Origin: Pseudomonas inefficax
Lineage (GTDB): Bacteria; Pseudomonadota; Gammaproteobacteria; Pseudomonadales; Pseudomonadaceae
Direction of reading: 5' to 3'
DNA length: 64,000 bases
Assembly: GCF_900277125.1 (NCBI RefSeq)
Contig: NZ_OPYN01000132.1
Span: forward strand, 52 to 64,051
Shown: piece after piece, positions 10,101-17,929 of the stretch
How positions within the stretch are numbered: the stretch's first letter is position 1
How the letters are laid out: each line of letters starts with the position of its first letter
Program-made: the position numbers and the translations under genes
Notes under the pieces: model-generated
Told to the model about the DNA's origin: nothing
The model's database searches: none
The model's input: only the letters and a program-made list of their open reading frames with translations

Positions 10101-10919
10101 CGCCTGGAGCTGCCCGCCGACAACCTGCCGGTAATGATCGAGGGTGACGTAACGCGCCTGGAGCAGATCATCTGGAACCTGCTGAACAACGCGCTGAAAT
10201 TCAGCCCGGCAGGCAATGAGATACGCCTGGTGCTGAGCCACGACGAAGACCACGCGCGCCTGCAGGTGATCGACCATGGCGTGGGCCTGAGCCACGACAG
10301 CCTCGAGCACATCTTCGACCTGTTCAGCCAGGCTGCGCCGCAACAGGCCAGCCACAGCCGCGAGGGCCTGGGCATTGGCCTGTCACTGGTGCGGCAACTG
10401 GCCGAGGCCCATGGCGGTAGCGTACGCGCCACATCACCGGGGCTTGGCCTGGGCTGCACCTTTACGGTCACCCTGCCCCTTTGCGAAGTTCAGCACCCGC
10501 AGCGTGCGCAGGGCTCGGAGCCACTGAGCGAGGGCCGTCTGAATGGTATTCGCGTGTTGCTGGTGGATGACTCCGTAGAGGTGCTGGCGGTAATGCAGGA
10601 GCTGCTGGAAATGGAGAGCGCCACTGTTCATGCCTTCAGCAAGCCGCGTGAGGCCCTGGACGCCGCTGCGGGTGAGGAATACGACATCATCCTGTCCGAC
10701 ATCGGCATGCCGGTGATGGACGGCCACGCGTTGATCAAGGCCCTGCGTGGCTATGTGCATCTGCGCCATACCCCCGCCATCGCCCTGACCGGCTATGGCG
10801 CCAGTGCCGATCAGCACAAGTCACGCCAGTCGGGCTTCGACCGGCACTTGAACAAGCCTGTGGGTTATGACGAGCTGGTGGAAGCCATCGAAGCATTGAG
10901 CGGCTCGGTGCCTTACTGA
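7119..10919 (+). CDS. CheB-CheR-PAS hybrid histidine kinase/response regulator
   Basis: This 1266-residue soluble signalling protein has, in order: a CheB methylesterase domain (about 20-205; GASAGG near residue 29, the Asp in SGTGADGA near 148), a CheR methyltransferase domain (about 230-490; SAM motif SAGCSTGEEAYS near 340), a Glu-rich coiled coil (about 695-765), a PAS domain (about 770-880), a HisKA domain with SHELKHPLN near 904, a HATPase domain with NLLNNALKFSP near 1017, and a receiver with acceptor Asp in LSDIGMPVMDG near 1194. The ATG at 7119 is chosen because AAGG precedes it and the CheB fold starts soon after; the frame is open to 6948 without family similarity. Such fusions are typically not part of the core chemotaxis operon; input and output are unknown. 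Confidence 0.93.
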   Translation: MKSSAKQPASPQNPALSPSHLDFPVVGIGASAGGLEAICTLFRQMPGDCGMAFVVVLHLSPDHQSVADRIIQETTQMPVRQVTEPVPIERNHIYVISPANRLSTNDGYLRVTPANRRRGDHVAIDLFFRDLADVHKDHAFCVVLSGTGADGAVGLSRIKEQGGVTLAQTPDDAQYDSMPRAAIETGMVDLVLPAAEMPQKLLELWRNARQVRLPEIEDDTLPPALGTRAGDPQACEPMLEEILLQLRSNTGHDFQHYKRATVLRRIERRLHVTGQADLAAYLHYLEQHPAESRALLADMLIGVTNFFRDREAFEALERHVLPQLACERDPADGADEIRVWSAGCSTGEEAYSLAMLVCEQLALEQRTSKVQVFATDLDERAIAIARSGSYSEAIVTDVPPSRLRQFFLKEDQHYRVRKEVREKVLFARHNLLSDPPFSQIDLIVCRNLLIYLDREVQRDILQMFHFALRPGGYLFLGSSESADMANELFTPVDKRNRIFRALDASNTGRSSGHKPGRQLPGTSAVNMPQETLATAKAKPGRKPSFADLHHRALARRMPPSLIVDIDGNILHMSEGVGRFLQLAGGEPSRNLLNLVLPPLRLALRSTLFQARQGTEAVTSRPVDLAESMGKLQVEITVQPYKDDLSASDCMLVVFEERAPDPSLPLPGVIRQTDSMVLHNLERELLRTRLLLQETIEQSEVSSEELTASNEEMQAINEELRSASEELETSKEELQSINEELLTVNYELKNKVEETDKINDYLSNLIACTEIATVFVDRNLHIRWFTPRATDLFNMLPVDTGRSLLDITHRLDYPALADDARAVAQGEAIIEREIGSQGDHWYLARLLPYRSSEQKIDGTVLTFIDISSSHAAEERVRLGEERLSKQLAETQNTSHMKDEFFAVMSHELKHPLNLIQLNAEILRRLPSLRNISAASKAVGTICDAVTSQARIIDDLLDVARIRTGKLKLKTEPVDLLAVLQGIHGVVVSEQHPCPVRLELPADNLPVMIEGDVTRLEQIIWNLLNNALKFSPAGNEIRLVLSHDEDHARLQVIDHGVGLSHDSLEHIFDLFSQAAPQQASHSREGLGIGLSLVRQLAEAHGGSVRATSPGLGLGCTFTVTLPLCEVQHPQRAQGSEPLSEGRLNGIRVLLVDDSVEVLAVMQELLEMESATVHAFSKPREALDAAAGEEYDIILSDIGMPVMDGHALIKALRGYVHLRHTPAIALTGYGASADQHKSRQSGFDRHLNKPVGYDELVEAIEALSGSVPY

Positions 10920-11001
10920 CCGCTGGTCGCTTTCAACGCAACGTTCATTGCAGCCGGGGGCCGAATCATTCATGGAATGAGGGATTCGCCCAGGAGCCTG
11001 A

Positions 11002-11400
11002 ATGAAGCCAGTCAAGCATCGCGCCACCATCATCTGCCGGCATGGCAAACAAACCCATAAATGGTTGTGGGTAAGAAAGCCCAATGCCGCCTGGACCCTG
11101 CCCGGCGGCAAGATCGAACCCGGCGAGACGCCGGTACAGGCGGCGGAGCGTGAATTGCTTGAAGAAACCGGGTTGCAGGCAGAATCACTGACGCTGTTGA
11201 TGCGCCATGAAACGGCACAGCGCATGCATTATGTGTTCGAGGCGGAGTTCATCGAGGCCCCGCACCCCAAGGCCTTGCACGAGATTGCCGACTGCCGGTT
11301 CGCTCATCTGGACCAGGTGCCCATGCTCAAGGACGAGATCAAGCTGCTGATCCGCTCGTTGCTGGCGTGTGATCGGGCGACGGCAGCATCGGTGAGATAG
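11002..11400 (+). CDS. Nudix hydrolase
   Basis: This 132-residue enzyme has a complete Nudix box, GKIEPGETPVQAAE followed by RELLEETGL, fitting Gx5Ex7REUxEExGU, so it probably hydrolyses a nucleoside diphosphate derivative using Mg2+. The ribosome-binding site AGGAG lies 7 nt before ATG 11002. The N-terminal KWLWVRKPNAAWTLPGG is typical of MutT-like members. Substrate cannot be told from sequence. It is separate from the hybrid kinase (82-bp gap) and followed by a REP pair. Confidence 0.92.
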   Translation: MKPVKHRATIICRHGKQTHKWLWVRKPNAAWTLPGGKIEPGETPVQAAERELLEETGLQAESLTLLMRHETAQRMHYVFEAEFIEAPHPKALHEIADCRFAHLDQVPMLKDEIKLLIRSLLACDRATAASVR

Positions 11401-11416
11401 GCCTTTATTGCCCGTG

Positions 11417-11520
11417 CCGGCCCTTTCGCGGGCTTGCCCGCTCCCACAGGTGCTCCACCGCTTCTGAAGCAGGTGTTAAACCTGTGGGAGCGGGCAAGCC
11501 CGCGAAGAGGCCGGTACAGG
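11417..11520. repeat. REP pair (BIME), GCGGGCTTGCCCGC type
   Basis: Two units with the stem GCGGGC-TT-GCCCGC face each other (11424-11450 and 11481-11513), each flanked by CCCACAGG or its complement. They lie between two convergent genes. Confidence 0.9.
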
Positions 11521-11526
11521 CACGCG

Positions 11527-12078
11527 CTAGGCATGCACACTCCACTGGCAGGCCTCCACCTCGATCGGCATCTCGTCTATGGCATGGATCATCCCGTTCG
11601 CCAGTGCCTCCCGGGGGCCGAGTATTCGCGGATAGGCCATCAGATAACGTGGCACATCCAGCACCTCATCCGCCCCTTCGGTCCGCTCGGCGACGATCTG
11701 TGCATACAGCCGCAGGTCGTAGTCCAGGCTCATTGCATACTCGGCCATGCGTGAGTGGTCGACAGAGCCATGCAAGGTCCAGTGGAACGGATGGAACAGG
11801 AACTTGCTGTAACTGCATGCCGTGCGCCGTTCCCCGGCCAGGAACAGGATGTTGCCCATGGACTCCACCGTGCCCAGGTTGTGGGTATGCACCTCGATCG
11901 GTAACGCCCGCAGAAAGTTGTACAAGGTAAACCCGTAACTGCACTCGCCGCCCATGGTGGCGATGTTCAGTTGCAGGACCTCGGCCCCTTGCTGCAACGC
12001 CCGGGAACAGGTGTTGATCAGGTTGCCGCAGGTGGATGAGTTGATAGGCCCGGTAAAGTGGACGATATGTCTGGCCAT
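11527..12078 (-). CDS. ClpP-like serine protease family protein
   Basis: This 183-residue protein has the ClpP/crotonase fold pattern: IATMGGECSYGFTLYNFLRAL corresponds to the GG-S substrate strand, TVESMGNILFLAG carries the candidate nucleophile Ser (motif xSMG), and SYSKFLFHPF supplies the candidate His. It differs from housekeeping ClpP (Met instead of Pro before GG) and no Clp ATPase is nearby, so it may be an orphan peptidase or an inactive relative. The start at 12078 gives MARHIVHFTGPI. It lies 22 bp downstream of the iron permease gene on the same strand, so the two are probably co-transcribed. Confidence 0.75.
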   Translation of the reverse strand: MARHIVHFTGPINSSTCGNLINTCSRALQQGAEVLQLNIATMGGECSYGFTLYNFLRALPIEVHTHNLGTVESMGNILFLAGERRTACSYSKFLFHPFHWTLHGSVDHSRMAEYAMSLDYDLRLYAQIVAERTEGADEVLDVPRYLMAYPRILGPREALANGMIHAIDEMPIEVEACQWSVHA

Positions 12079-12100
12079 GCTTGCCTCCAGTGTTGGCAGG

Positions 12101-12475
12101 TCATTCCTTGGTTTTCTGCGCATCGTCACCCTGCCCGGCCATTTGCCGGTACTGCTTGCGCAGGGCATGCAGCTCGGCCGGATCCATGTCTTCAAGGTCC
12201 AGCAGCGCCTTGTGCGCCTGTTGGGTGGTGCGCAACAGTTCATCGATCTTGATGTGCAGTTCGTCGTTGTCGCGGTTCTGGGTGTTCTGGATCAGGAACA
12301 CCATGAGGAAGGTGATGATGGTGGTCGAGGTATTGATCACCAGTTGCCAGGTGTCGTTGAAACCGAACAACGGCCCGGTCACCGCCCAGCTCAGGATCAG
12401 CAGGCAGGCGATGCCAAAGGTCAGCGGGCGGCCGGCCCAATTGGCCAGCCACTGGGCGAAACGGTCGAATTTCAT
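12101..12475 (-). CDS. Low-affinity iron permease family protein
   Basis: This 124-residue protein begins MKFDRFAQWLANWAGRP, has two membrane segments (about 17-35 and 45-65), then NTQNRDNDELHIKIDELLR, the signature of the bacterial low-affinity iron permease (Fet4-related) family, and a hydrophilic C-terminal tail. The start at 12475 follows AGGAAGGG; a much longer open frame upstream overlaps the divergent gene's control region. Iron transport is a family annotation and not demonstrated for the short bacterial forms. Confidence 0.82.
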   Translation of the reverse strand: MKFDRFAQWLANWAGRPLTFGIACLLILSWAVTGPLFGFNDTWQLVINTSTTIITFLMVFLIQNTQNRDNDELHIKIDELLRTTQQAHKALLDLEDMDPAELHALRKQYRQMAGQGDDAQKTKE

Positions 12476-12641
12476 CCTGGCGCCCTTCCTCGTAGCAGGT
12501 ATTGGGTGGAAACGTCGCGGGCCGCAAAGTTCAACGCGGCATCCGCCTTTTCCGTTGGTCAACCGTGCTGAACCCTGGCCGCTGTTCACCAGTCGCACCT
12601 TCAGAGTGACCGAACAAGGACCCGGCAATGAGGAAGGCAGC

Positions 12642-13559
12642 GTGAGCGATATCCGCATCGGCATCTCTGGTTGGCGCTACGGCCCGTGGCGCAAGGATTT
12701 CTACCCGAAGGGCCTGCCGCAGGACGACGAACTGGCGTTCGCTTCGCGAGCGGTCAACAGCATTGAAATCAACGGCTCGTTCTACAGCCTGCAAACGCCC
12801 GAACGCTATCGGGGCTGGCATGACGAAACACCGCCCGGCTTCGTGTTCGCGGTAAAGGCCCCCCGCTACATCACCCATGTACGCCGGCTCAAGGATATCG
12901 AAGAACCCATGGCCAATTTTTTTGCTTCCGGGCCGCTGCTGCTCGGCAAGAAACTGGGCCCGTTCCTGTGGCAATTTCCACCGAACATGAAGTTCGACGA
13001 GGCCCGGTTCGCCCGTTTTCTCGAACTTTTACCGCACAGCCGCAAGGCTGCGCGCGAATGCGCACAGGGCTGTGCGCAGCGCCTGCAGGGCAACGGCAGC
13101 ACTGATATCAAGGGTAATGCTCGGCTGCGCCACGCCGTGGAAATCCGCAACGAAAGCTTTCTGTGCGAAGCCTTCATCAAGTTGCTGCGCAAGCACCGGG
13201 TGGCGCTGGTAGTGGCTGACAGCGCCGGGAAATGGCCGTATGTCGAAGACCTTACCGCCGACTTCGTGTACATGCGCCTGCATGGCGATGTCGAGCTGTA
13301 CAGCAGTGGCTATACCGCCCAGGCGCTGCGGCGCTGGAAGCAGCGCATCCAGCTGTGGAGCCAGGGCGGCCAGGCCGACGATGCCCAGCTGATCGTGCCG
13401 GGGCCGCCACCACGGCGCGCCGCCCGTGACGTCTACTGCTATTTCGACAACGACCAGAAAGTGCATGCGCCGTATGACGCCCGGCGCCTGTTGCAGAAGC
13501 TGTCGCTGGACCATGAGCTGATGACCGAGCCTGGCGTGGTGCCGGAGGTGACCCTGTGA
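12642..13559 (+). CDS. DUF72 domain protein (YecE-like)
   Basis: This 305-residue TIM-barrel-like protein of the DUF72 family begins with IRIGISGWRYGPWRKDFYP, the family's N-terminal signature, and has NSIEINGSFYSLQ, FVFAVKAPRYITH and FVYMRLHGD segments further on. A GTG start at 12642 is chosen because AGGAAGG lies 5 nt upstream and the conserved fold starts immediately; open frame upstream is non-coding in character. The function of DUF72 is unknown. Its stop overlaps the next gene's start (GTGA), placing it first in a four-gene coupled operon. Confidence 0.85.
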   Translation: MSDIRIGISGWRYGPWRKDFYPKGLPQDDELAFASRAVNSIEINGSFYSLQTPERYRGWHDETPPGFVFAVKAPRYITHVRRLKDIEEPMANFFASGPLLLGKKLGPFLWQFPPNMKFDEARFARFLELLPHSRKAARECAQGCAQRLQGNGSTDIKGNARLRHAVEIRNESFLCEAFIKLLRKHRVALVVADSAGKWPYVEDLTADFVYMRLHGDVELYSSGYTAQALRRWKQRIQLWSQGGQADDAQLIVPGPPPRRAARDVYCYFDNDQKVHAPYDARRLLQKLSLDHELMTEPGVVPEVTL

Positions 13560-14341
13560 ACAGGACACTGCCTGCCCCGCACTGCATCATCGACAAGATC
13601 ACCGCCGTGCATCGGCTTAATGTACTGACCTTGAACGTGCACAAGGGCTTCACCTTCTTCAACCGGCGCTTCATCCTGCCCGAGCTGCGCGAAGCGGTGC
13701 GCGCCACCGGTGCCGACCTGGTGTTCCTCCAGGAAGTGCACGGCAGCCACCAGCAACATGCGCTGCGCCACCCGGCCTGGCCGGAGACGCCACAATACGA
13801 GTTCCTGGCCGACAGCATGTGGCCGCAGTTCGCCTACGGCCGTAACGCCGTGTACCCCCATGGTGACCACGGCAACGCGCTGCTGTCGAAATTCCCCATC
13901 AGCCGCTTCGACAACCTCGACGTCTCGGTGCAGGGCAACGAGCAGCGCGGCCTGCTGCATTGCCAGCTGGAGGTGCCGGGCCATGACCAGGTGCATGCGG
14001 TGTGCGTGCACCTGGGCCTGCGCGAGGCACACCGGCAACGCCAGGTGAAGCTGCTGCTGGACCTGCTCGACAGCCTGCCGCCCAAGGCGCCGGTAATCGT
14101 GGCCGGCGACTTCAACGATTGGCGGCTGAAGGCCGATGCGGTGCTGTGCGAACACCTGGTAGAAGCCTTCGGCGAGCATTTCGGCACCCCGGCGCGCAGC
14201 TTTCCGGCGCGCCTGCCGCTGTTGCGCCTGGACCGCATCTACCTGCGCAACGCCATGCCCGGCAGCGCCCAGGTGCTGTCGAAATACCCGTGGTCGCACC
14301 TTTCCGACCACGCCCCTCTGGCATCGGAGATCAACCTGTGA
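13556..14341 (+). CDS. Endonuclease/exonuclease/phosphatase family protein (YbhP-like)
   Basis: This 261-residue protein has the metal-dependent EEP motifs in order: LNVHKGF, FLQEVHG (catalytic Glu), HGNALLSKFPI, AGDFNDW and LSDHAPL (catalytic Asp-His). It resembles E. coli YbhP, which precedes clsB and ybhN, exactly as here. The GTG at 13556 overlaps the DUF72 stop, and its own stop overlaps the GTG of the phospholipase D gene. The substrate may be a phosphodiester in lipid metabolism; that is inferred from the neighbours. Confidence 0.88.
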   Translation: MNRTLPAPHCIIDKITAVHRLNVLTLNVHKGFTFFNRRFILPELREAVRATGADLVFLQEVHGSHQQHALRHPAWPETPQYEFLADSMWPQFAYGRNAVYPHGDHGNALLSKFPISRFDNLDVSVQGNEQRGLLHCQLEVPGHDQVHAVCVHLGLREAHRQRQVKLLLDLLDSLPPKAPVIVAGDFNDWRLKADAVLCEHLVEAFGEHFGTPARSFPARLPLLRLDRIYLRNAMPGSAQVLSKYPWSHLSDHAPLASEINL

Positions 14342-15540
14342 ACCGACCCTGGGTAGACGGCAACAGCGTGCAGTTGCTGATCAATGGCGAGCAATACTAC
14401 CCCCGCGTGTTCGAGGCCATGGCCCAGGCACGCGAGGAAATCCTGCTGGAGACCTTCATCATCTTCGATGACAAGGTTGGCCAGCAATTGCAGCAGGTAC
14501 TGATCGATGCCGCCCGGCGCGGCGTGCGTGTCGAAGTGGCCGTGGATGGCTACGGCACGGCCGACCTGCCTGCGCCGTTCATAGCGGCCATGACCGATGC
14601 CGGGGTCAGTTTCCACGCCTTCGACCCGCAGCCGCGGCTGGTGGGCATGCGCACCAACCTGTTCCGGCGCCTGCACCGCAAGATCGTGGTGATCGATGGC
14701 GAGCGGGCGTTCATTGGCGGCATCAACTACAGCGCCGACCACCTGGGCGACTTTGGTGCCATGGCCAAGCAGGACTATGCCGTGGAGGTCGCCGGCCCGG
14801 TGGTGGCGCAGGTGCATGCCGCCAGCAAGCGCCTGATGTCGCCGGTACTGCAGCCGCCCAGCGCGGTACGGCCGCTGACCGAGCCTGCCGGTACCTGTAG
14901 CGCAGTGCTGGTCGAACGTGACAACGGGGTGCGCAGTACCGATATCGAGGCCCACTACCTGCAGGCGTTTCGCAGTGCCCGGCAGCGTATCGTGGTGGCC
15001 AATGCGTATTTCTTCCCCGGCTACCGGCTAATGCGCGAACTGCGCAATGCATCCCGGCGTGGCGTGGAGGTGCGGCTGATCCTGCAGGGCCAGCCGGACA
15101 TGCGCTGGGTGCGGGCGTTGTCGCGGCTGCTGTACAACTACCTGTTGCGCGACGGTGTGGCCATTCACGAGTACTGCCAGCGGCCGTTGCACGGCAAGGT
15201 GGCGCTGGTGGACGACCAGTGGGCTACGGTCGGCTCCAGCAACCTGGACCCATTGAGCCTGTCGTTCAACCTGGAAGCCAACCTGTTCATCCGTGATCGC
15301 GCCTTCAATCACCAACTCAACCAGCACCTGCAGGCGCTGGCCCGCGAACAATGCAAACCGGTCACGCTGGAACGCATGGTTCGCGGCTACTGGTGGCGCG
15401 CGCCGTTGATTTTCCTGTGCTTCCACGTGATCCGCCATTTCCCGCGGATTGCCGGTTGGTTCCCGGCGCACCGCCAGCACCTGCGTTCGCTGCAACCAGA
15501 AGCCGAGGCTCAGGGTGACTATCACGAGGGCAAGACCTGA
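14338..15540 (+). CDS. clsB: Phospholipase D family cardiolipin synthase ClsB
   Basis: This 400-residue protein has two HKD motifs: HRKIVVIDGERAFIGG near residue 114 and HGKVALVDDQWATVGSSN near residue 285, both complete. It is the bacterial ClsB (YbhO) type, which makes cardiolipin from phosphatidylglycerol at the inner membrane. GTG at 14338 overlaps the preceding stop; an open frame reaching 14002 lies inside the upstream gene and is rejected. Synteny with ybhP and ybhN supports the assignment. Confidence 0.92.
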   Translation: MNRPWVDGNSVQLLINGEQYYPRVFEAMAQAREEILLETFIIFDDKVGQQLQQVLIDAARRGVRVEVAVDGYGTADLPAPFIAAMTDAGVSFHAFDPQPRLVGMRTNLFRRLHRKIVVIDGERAFIGGINYSADHLGDFGAMAKQDYAVEVAGPVVAQVHAASKRLMSPVLQPPSAVRPLTEPAGTCSAVLVERDNGVRSTDIEAHYLQAFRSARQRIVVANAYFFPGYRLMRELRNASRRGVEVRLILQGQPDMRWVRALSRLLYNYLLRDGVAIHEYCQRPLHGKVALVDDQWATVGSSNLDPLSLSFNLEANLFIRDRAFNHQLNQHLQALAREQCKPVTLERMVRGYWWRAPLIFLCFHVIRHFPRIAGWFPAHRQHLRSLQPEAEAQGDYHEGKT

Positions 15541-16487
15541 TGGCGCGAAAACACTGGCAAACCTGGGGCAAACGGCTGTTCACCCTGGCATTCCTGATCC
15601 TGATCCCTGCGCTGCTGTACCTGCTGGCGCGTAACCTGGACTGGAACGAGGTACGCCAGTCGTTGCTGGCCTACAAGCCCGGGACCTTGGCCATCGGCCT
15701 GGCGCTGGCCGGGTGCAGCTACCTGACATTCGCCAGTTACGACCTGCTTGCCCGGGCCTACACCGGCCACCACCTGCCGGCTCGCCAGGTTTTGCCAGTG
15801 GCCTTCGTGTGCTATGCCTTCAACCTCAATTTCACCACCTGGGTGGGTGGTGTGGCCTTGCGCTACCGGCTGTACAGCCGCCTGGGCCTGGACACGGCAA
15901 CCATCACGCGCATCATCACCCTGGGTCTGCTGACCAACTGGATGGGTTACATGCTGCTGGCTGGCACGGTGTTCGCCTTGCGCCTGGTCGAGCTGCCTGC
16001 CAACTGGGCGGTCGGCGCCAGCGGCCTGCAACTGATCGGCCTGGTTTTGCTGGCGATTGCCGCAGGTTACCTGCTGGCCTGTGGTTTCGCCAAAAAGCGC
16101 ACCTGGCGCTGGCGCGAGCATGAGGTAACGCTGCCATCGCTGCGCCTGGCGCTGTGCCAGGTGGTGCTAGGGGCCAGCAACTGGGCGCTAATGGCACTGC
16201 TGATCTTCTGGTTGCTGCCTGGCGAAGCCTTCTACCCCTCGATACTTGGCATCCTGCTGATCAGCTGCGTGGCTGGTGTGGTCGCGCATATCCCGGCCGG
16301 GCTGGGTGTGCTGGAAACGGTGTTCCTGGCCCTGCTGCACGGGCAACTTGCCCAGGGTACGCTGGTGGCGGCCCTGCTGGGCTACCGCACGCTTTACTAT
16401 CTGGTGCCGCTGTTGCTGGCGGTGCTTACCTACCTGATCCTGGAAAAGCGCGCCAAGGCCATGCGCCGGCGCGACAAGCCTGCCTAG
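15540..16487 (+). CDS. UPF0104/LPG-synthase-like membrane protein (YbhN-like)
   Basis: This 315-residue protein has about eight hydrophobic segments of the lysylphosphatidylglycerol synthase transmembrane (YbhN/UPF0104) family, including the conserved YAFNLNFTTWVGGVALRYRL region and VVAHIPAGLGVLE near residue 250. It lacks the soluble aminoacyl-transfer domain of MprF. The ATG overlaps the clsB stop (TGATG). Co-occurrence with ClsB suggests a role in phospholipid handling, such as translocation; the function is unproven. Confidence 0.88.
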   Translation: MARKHWQTWGKRLFTLAFLILIPALLYLLARNLDWNEVRQSLLAYKPGTLAIGLALAGCSYLTFASYDLLARAYTGHHLPARQVLPVAFVCYAFNLNFTTWVGGVALRYRLYSRLGLDTATITRIITLGLLTNWMGYMLLAGTVFALRLVELPANWAVGASGLQLIGLVLLAIAAGYLLACGFAKKRTWRWREHEVTLPSLRLALCQVVLGASNWALMALLIFWLLPGEAFYPSILGILLISCVAGVVAHIPAGLGVLETVFLALLHGQLAQGTLVAALLGYRTLYYLVPLLLAVLTYLILEKRAKAMRRRDKPA

Positions 16488-16521
16488 ACCTGACAAGGGC
16501 CATTGGCCCGGGAGGTGGCAA

Positions 16522-16950
16522 ATGCGTGGCGCTGTCTTGAAGCCGATGTTCATCCTGATGGTGGCCAGCCTGGTCAGCGGCCAGGCCCTGGCCGAAGCCT
16601 GCAATGTGCTTACCCGTTCCTCCAGCGAGGCGGTAACGCCGGTGGAGCGGCACAGCTGTTACAGCTACAGCAACCTGCCCGCCGAGGCGATCAACTGGTC
16701 GTGCAGCAACGAGAGCAAGGACATGCTCAACAGCGAAAAGCACAAGGTAGCGCGTTGTGCGGATGGTAGCGTTGGCAGTTGCATCGCACCCTTGACCCAG
16801 GAAGCATTGGCCAACCCCAAGGCCGCCGGCGGTGACAGGCCGGCGTTGCCCAAGGATGCGCGAGTCATCACCTACTACTACGACACCCCCAGCCTGGGCC
16901 AGGCCCGCACTGATTGTGAGCGTAGCAATGGCATTTGGCAGACTCATTGA
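16522..16950 (+). CDS. Exported cysteine-containing hypothetical protein
   Basis: This 142-residue protein has a signal peptide (MRGAVLKPMFILMVASLVSG, cleavage probably after ALA-EA). The mature part has seven cysteines in a spaced pattern (ACNV, HSCYSYSN, WSCSNE, ARCAD, GSCIA, DCERS), which suggests disulfide bonding in the periplasm. A strong ribosome-binding site (GGGAGG) lies before ATG 16522. I do not recognise a family. It follows ybhN by 34 bp and may be co-transcribed with it. Confidence 0.75.
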   Translation: MRGAVLKPMFILMVASLVSGQALAEACNVLTRSSSEAVTPVERHSCYSYSNLPAEAINWSCSNESKDMLNSEKHKVARCADGSVGSCIAPLTQEALANPKAAGGDRPALPKDARVITYYYDTPSLGQARTDCERSNGIWQTH

Positions 16951-16974
16951 TCTGCAGGCCTGCGCGCTGCTTTG

Positions 16975-17092
16975 TGTGGGAGCGGCCTTGTGTCGCGAAA
17001 GGGCCGCAGCGCGGCCCCAGGGTTTCAGCTTCGCACGGAAAATTGCCGAGGCCGCTTTGCGGCCCTTTCGCGACGCAAGGCCGCTCCCACAG
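16975..17092. repeat. REP pair (BIME), GCCTTGTGTCGCG type
   Basis: A unit TGTGGGAGCGGCCTTGTGTCGCGAAAGGGCCGC and its inverted partner, ending CGACGCAAGGCCGCTCCCAC, face each other between convergent genes. The stem sequence is a different subtype from the GCGGGT family. Confidence 0.9.
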
Positions 17093-17142
17093 GATCATCA
17101 CAGCCCAATAGACCTATGCAGAACCTATGAGACAGCGATGTT

Positions 17143-17367
17143 TCAGGGCGAAATCGGGTCACTCGCCGGGAAAGTCTCGTCCAGCGCATTGTCCACTGCG
17201 CTTTCCCCGGTTTTCTCGCCACAGTGGCAATCAGGCATCCGGCACGGCTCGCCATTGCGATGCCCGCTGGCACAGGCCTCGCAACAATACACCTTGCCTT
17301 CGAGCTGCAAGGCATTGGCATCCACGGTGCAGGAACAATCTGCACAGGCACAACGCAGTTCGTTCAT
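17143..17367 (-). CDS. Bacterial metallothionein
   Basis: This 74-residue Cys-rich protein (MNELRCACADCSCTV..., then GKVYCCEACASGH, CRMPDCHCG) has nine or more cysteines and two histidines in the arrangement of SmtA/BmtA metallothioneins, which bind Zn and Cd in the cytoplasm. It ends in an acidic tail with DNALDETFPASDP, a motif common in Pseudomonas versions. The start overlaps the stop of the upstream acidic protein gene (ATGA at 17364-17367), so the two are coupled. Confidence 0.93.
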   Translation of the reverse strand: MNELRCACADCSCTVDANALQLEGKVYCCEACASGHRNGEPCRMPDCHCGEKTGESAVDNALDETFPASDPISP

Positions 17368-17828
17368 GGCTTGCTCTCCTCGTCATCGACTACATCATCG
17401 GTCCACGGTTCGCCATCCAGCGGCGCGGAGCGGGCCAGTTCGGCTTCGTCCAGGCCTATGCCGCCGCCAATTTCGCTGGCCCCCACCCGCCGCAGGGTCT
17501 TGTCTGCCGGGCCGCCGCTGCCACCCGGTTCGTGCGGGTCGCGGGCGCCGGTTTCGTCCAGCAAGGTGTCCGGGCTCAAGTCGTCATAAGTGACATTGTC
17601 CTCGTGCAGGCTGTCGCTCAACGCCTCGCCGCCGGTCATGCCGCTTTCGGCTACGCGCCGGGGCGGGAACTCGCGGGCCACCTCCGCGGCTGGTCGCTCG
17701 TCACCCACACGCCCCTCGCGCTCATCCAGGCGCTCATCGAAATCCAGTTCGTGCACGCTGCCCATGCGGTCTTCGGTGTCGTCGATTTCGCTGGGGGTAT
17801 ACGGTTTCGGTTCATCTGCTCGGGCCAT
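17364..17828 (-). CDS. Acidic hypothetical protein ('HPr-related' in Pseudomonas annotations)
   Basis: This 154-residue very acidic protein has a conserved N-terminus (YTPSEIDDTEDRMGSVHELDF) and a C-terminal block ASEIGGGIGLDEAELARSAPLDG. Similar Pseudomonas proteins are often labelled 'phosphotransferase system HPr-related', but I see no HPr phospho-His motif, so that label is doubtful. It looks largely disordered. Translational overlap with the metallothionein suggests a shared regulation under metal or stationary stress; that is inference. Confidence 0.72.
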   Translation of the reverse strand: MARADEPKPYTPSEIDDTEDRMGSVHELDFDERLDEREGRVGDERPAAEVAREFPPRRVAESGMTGGEALSDSLHEDNVTYDDLSPDTLLDETGARDPHEPGGSGGPADKTLRRVGASEIGGGIGLDEAELARSAPLDGEPWTDDVVDDEESKP

Positions 17829-17929
17829 GTGCGTTCTCCGTCAGGTGGCTTCATTCGGTCGACTGCACCTGCTGCTGGAAGATTCAGAGTTTTTTTGAAC
17901 TACCGCCCGGGCCGCTGCCTCCCAGCTTA

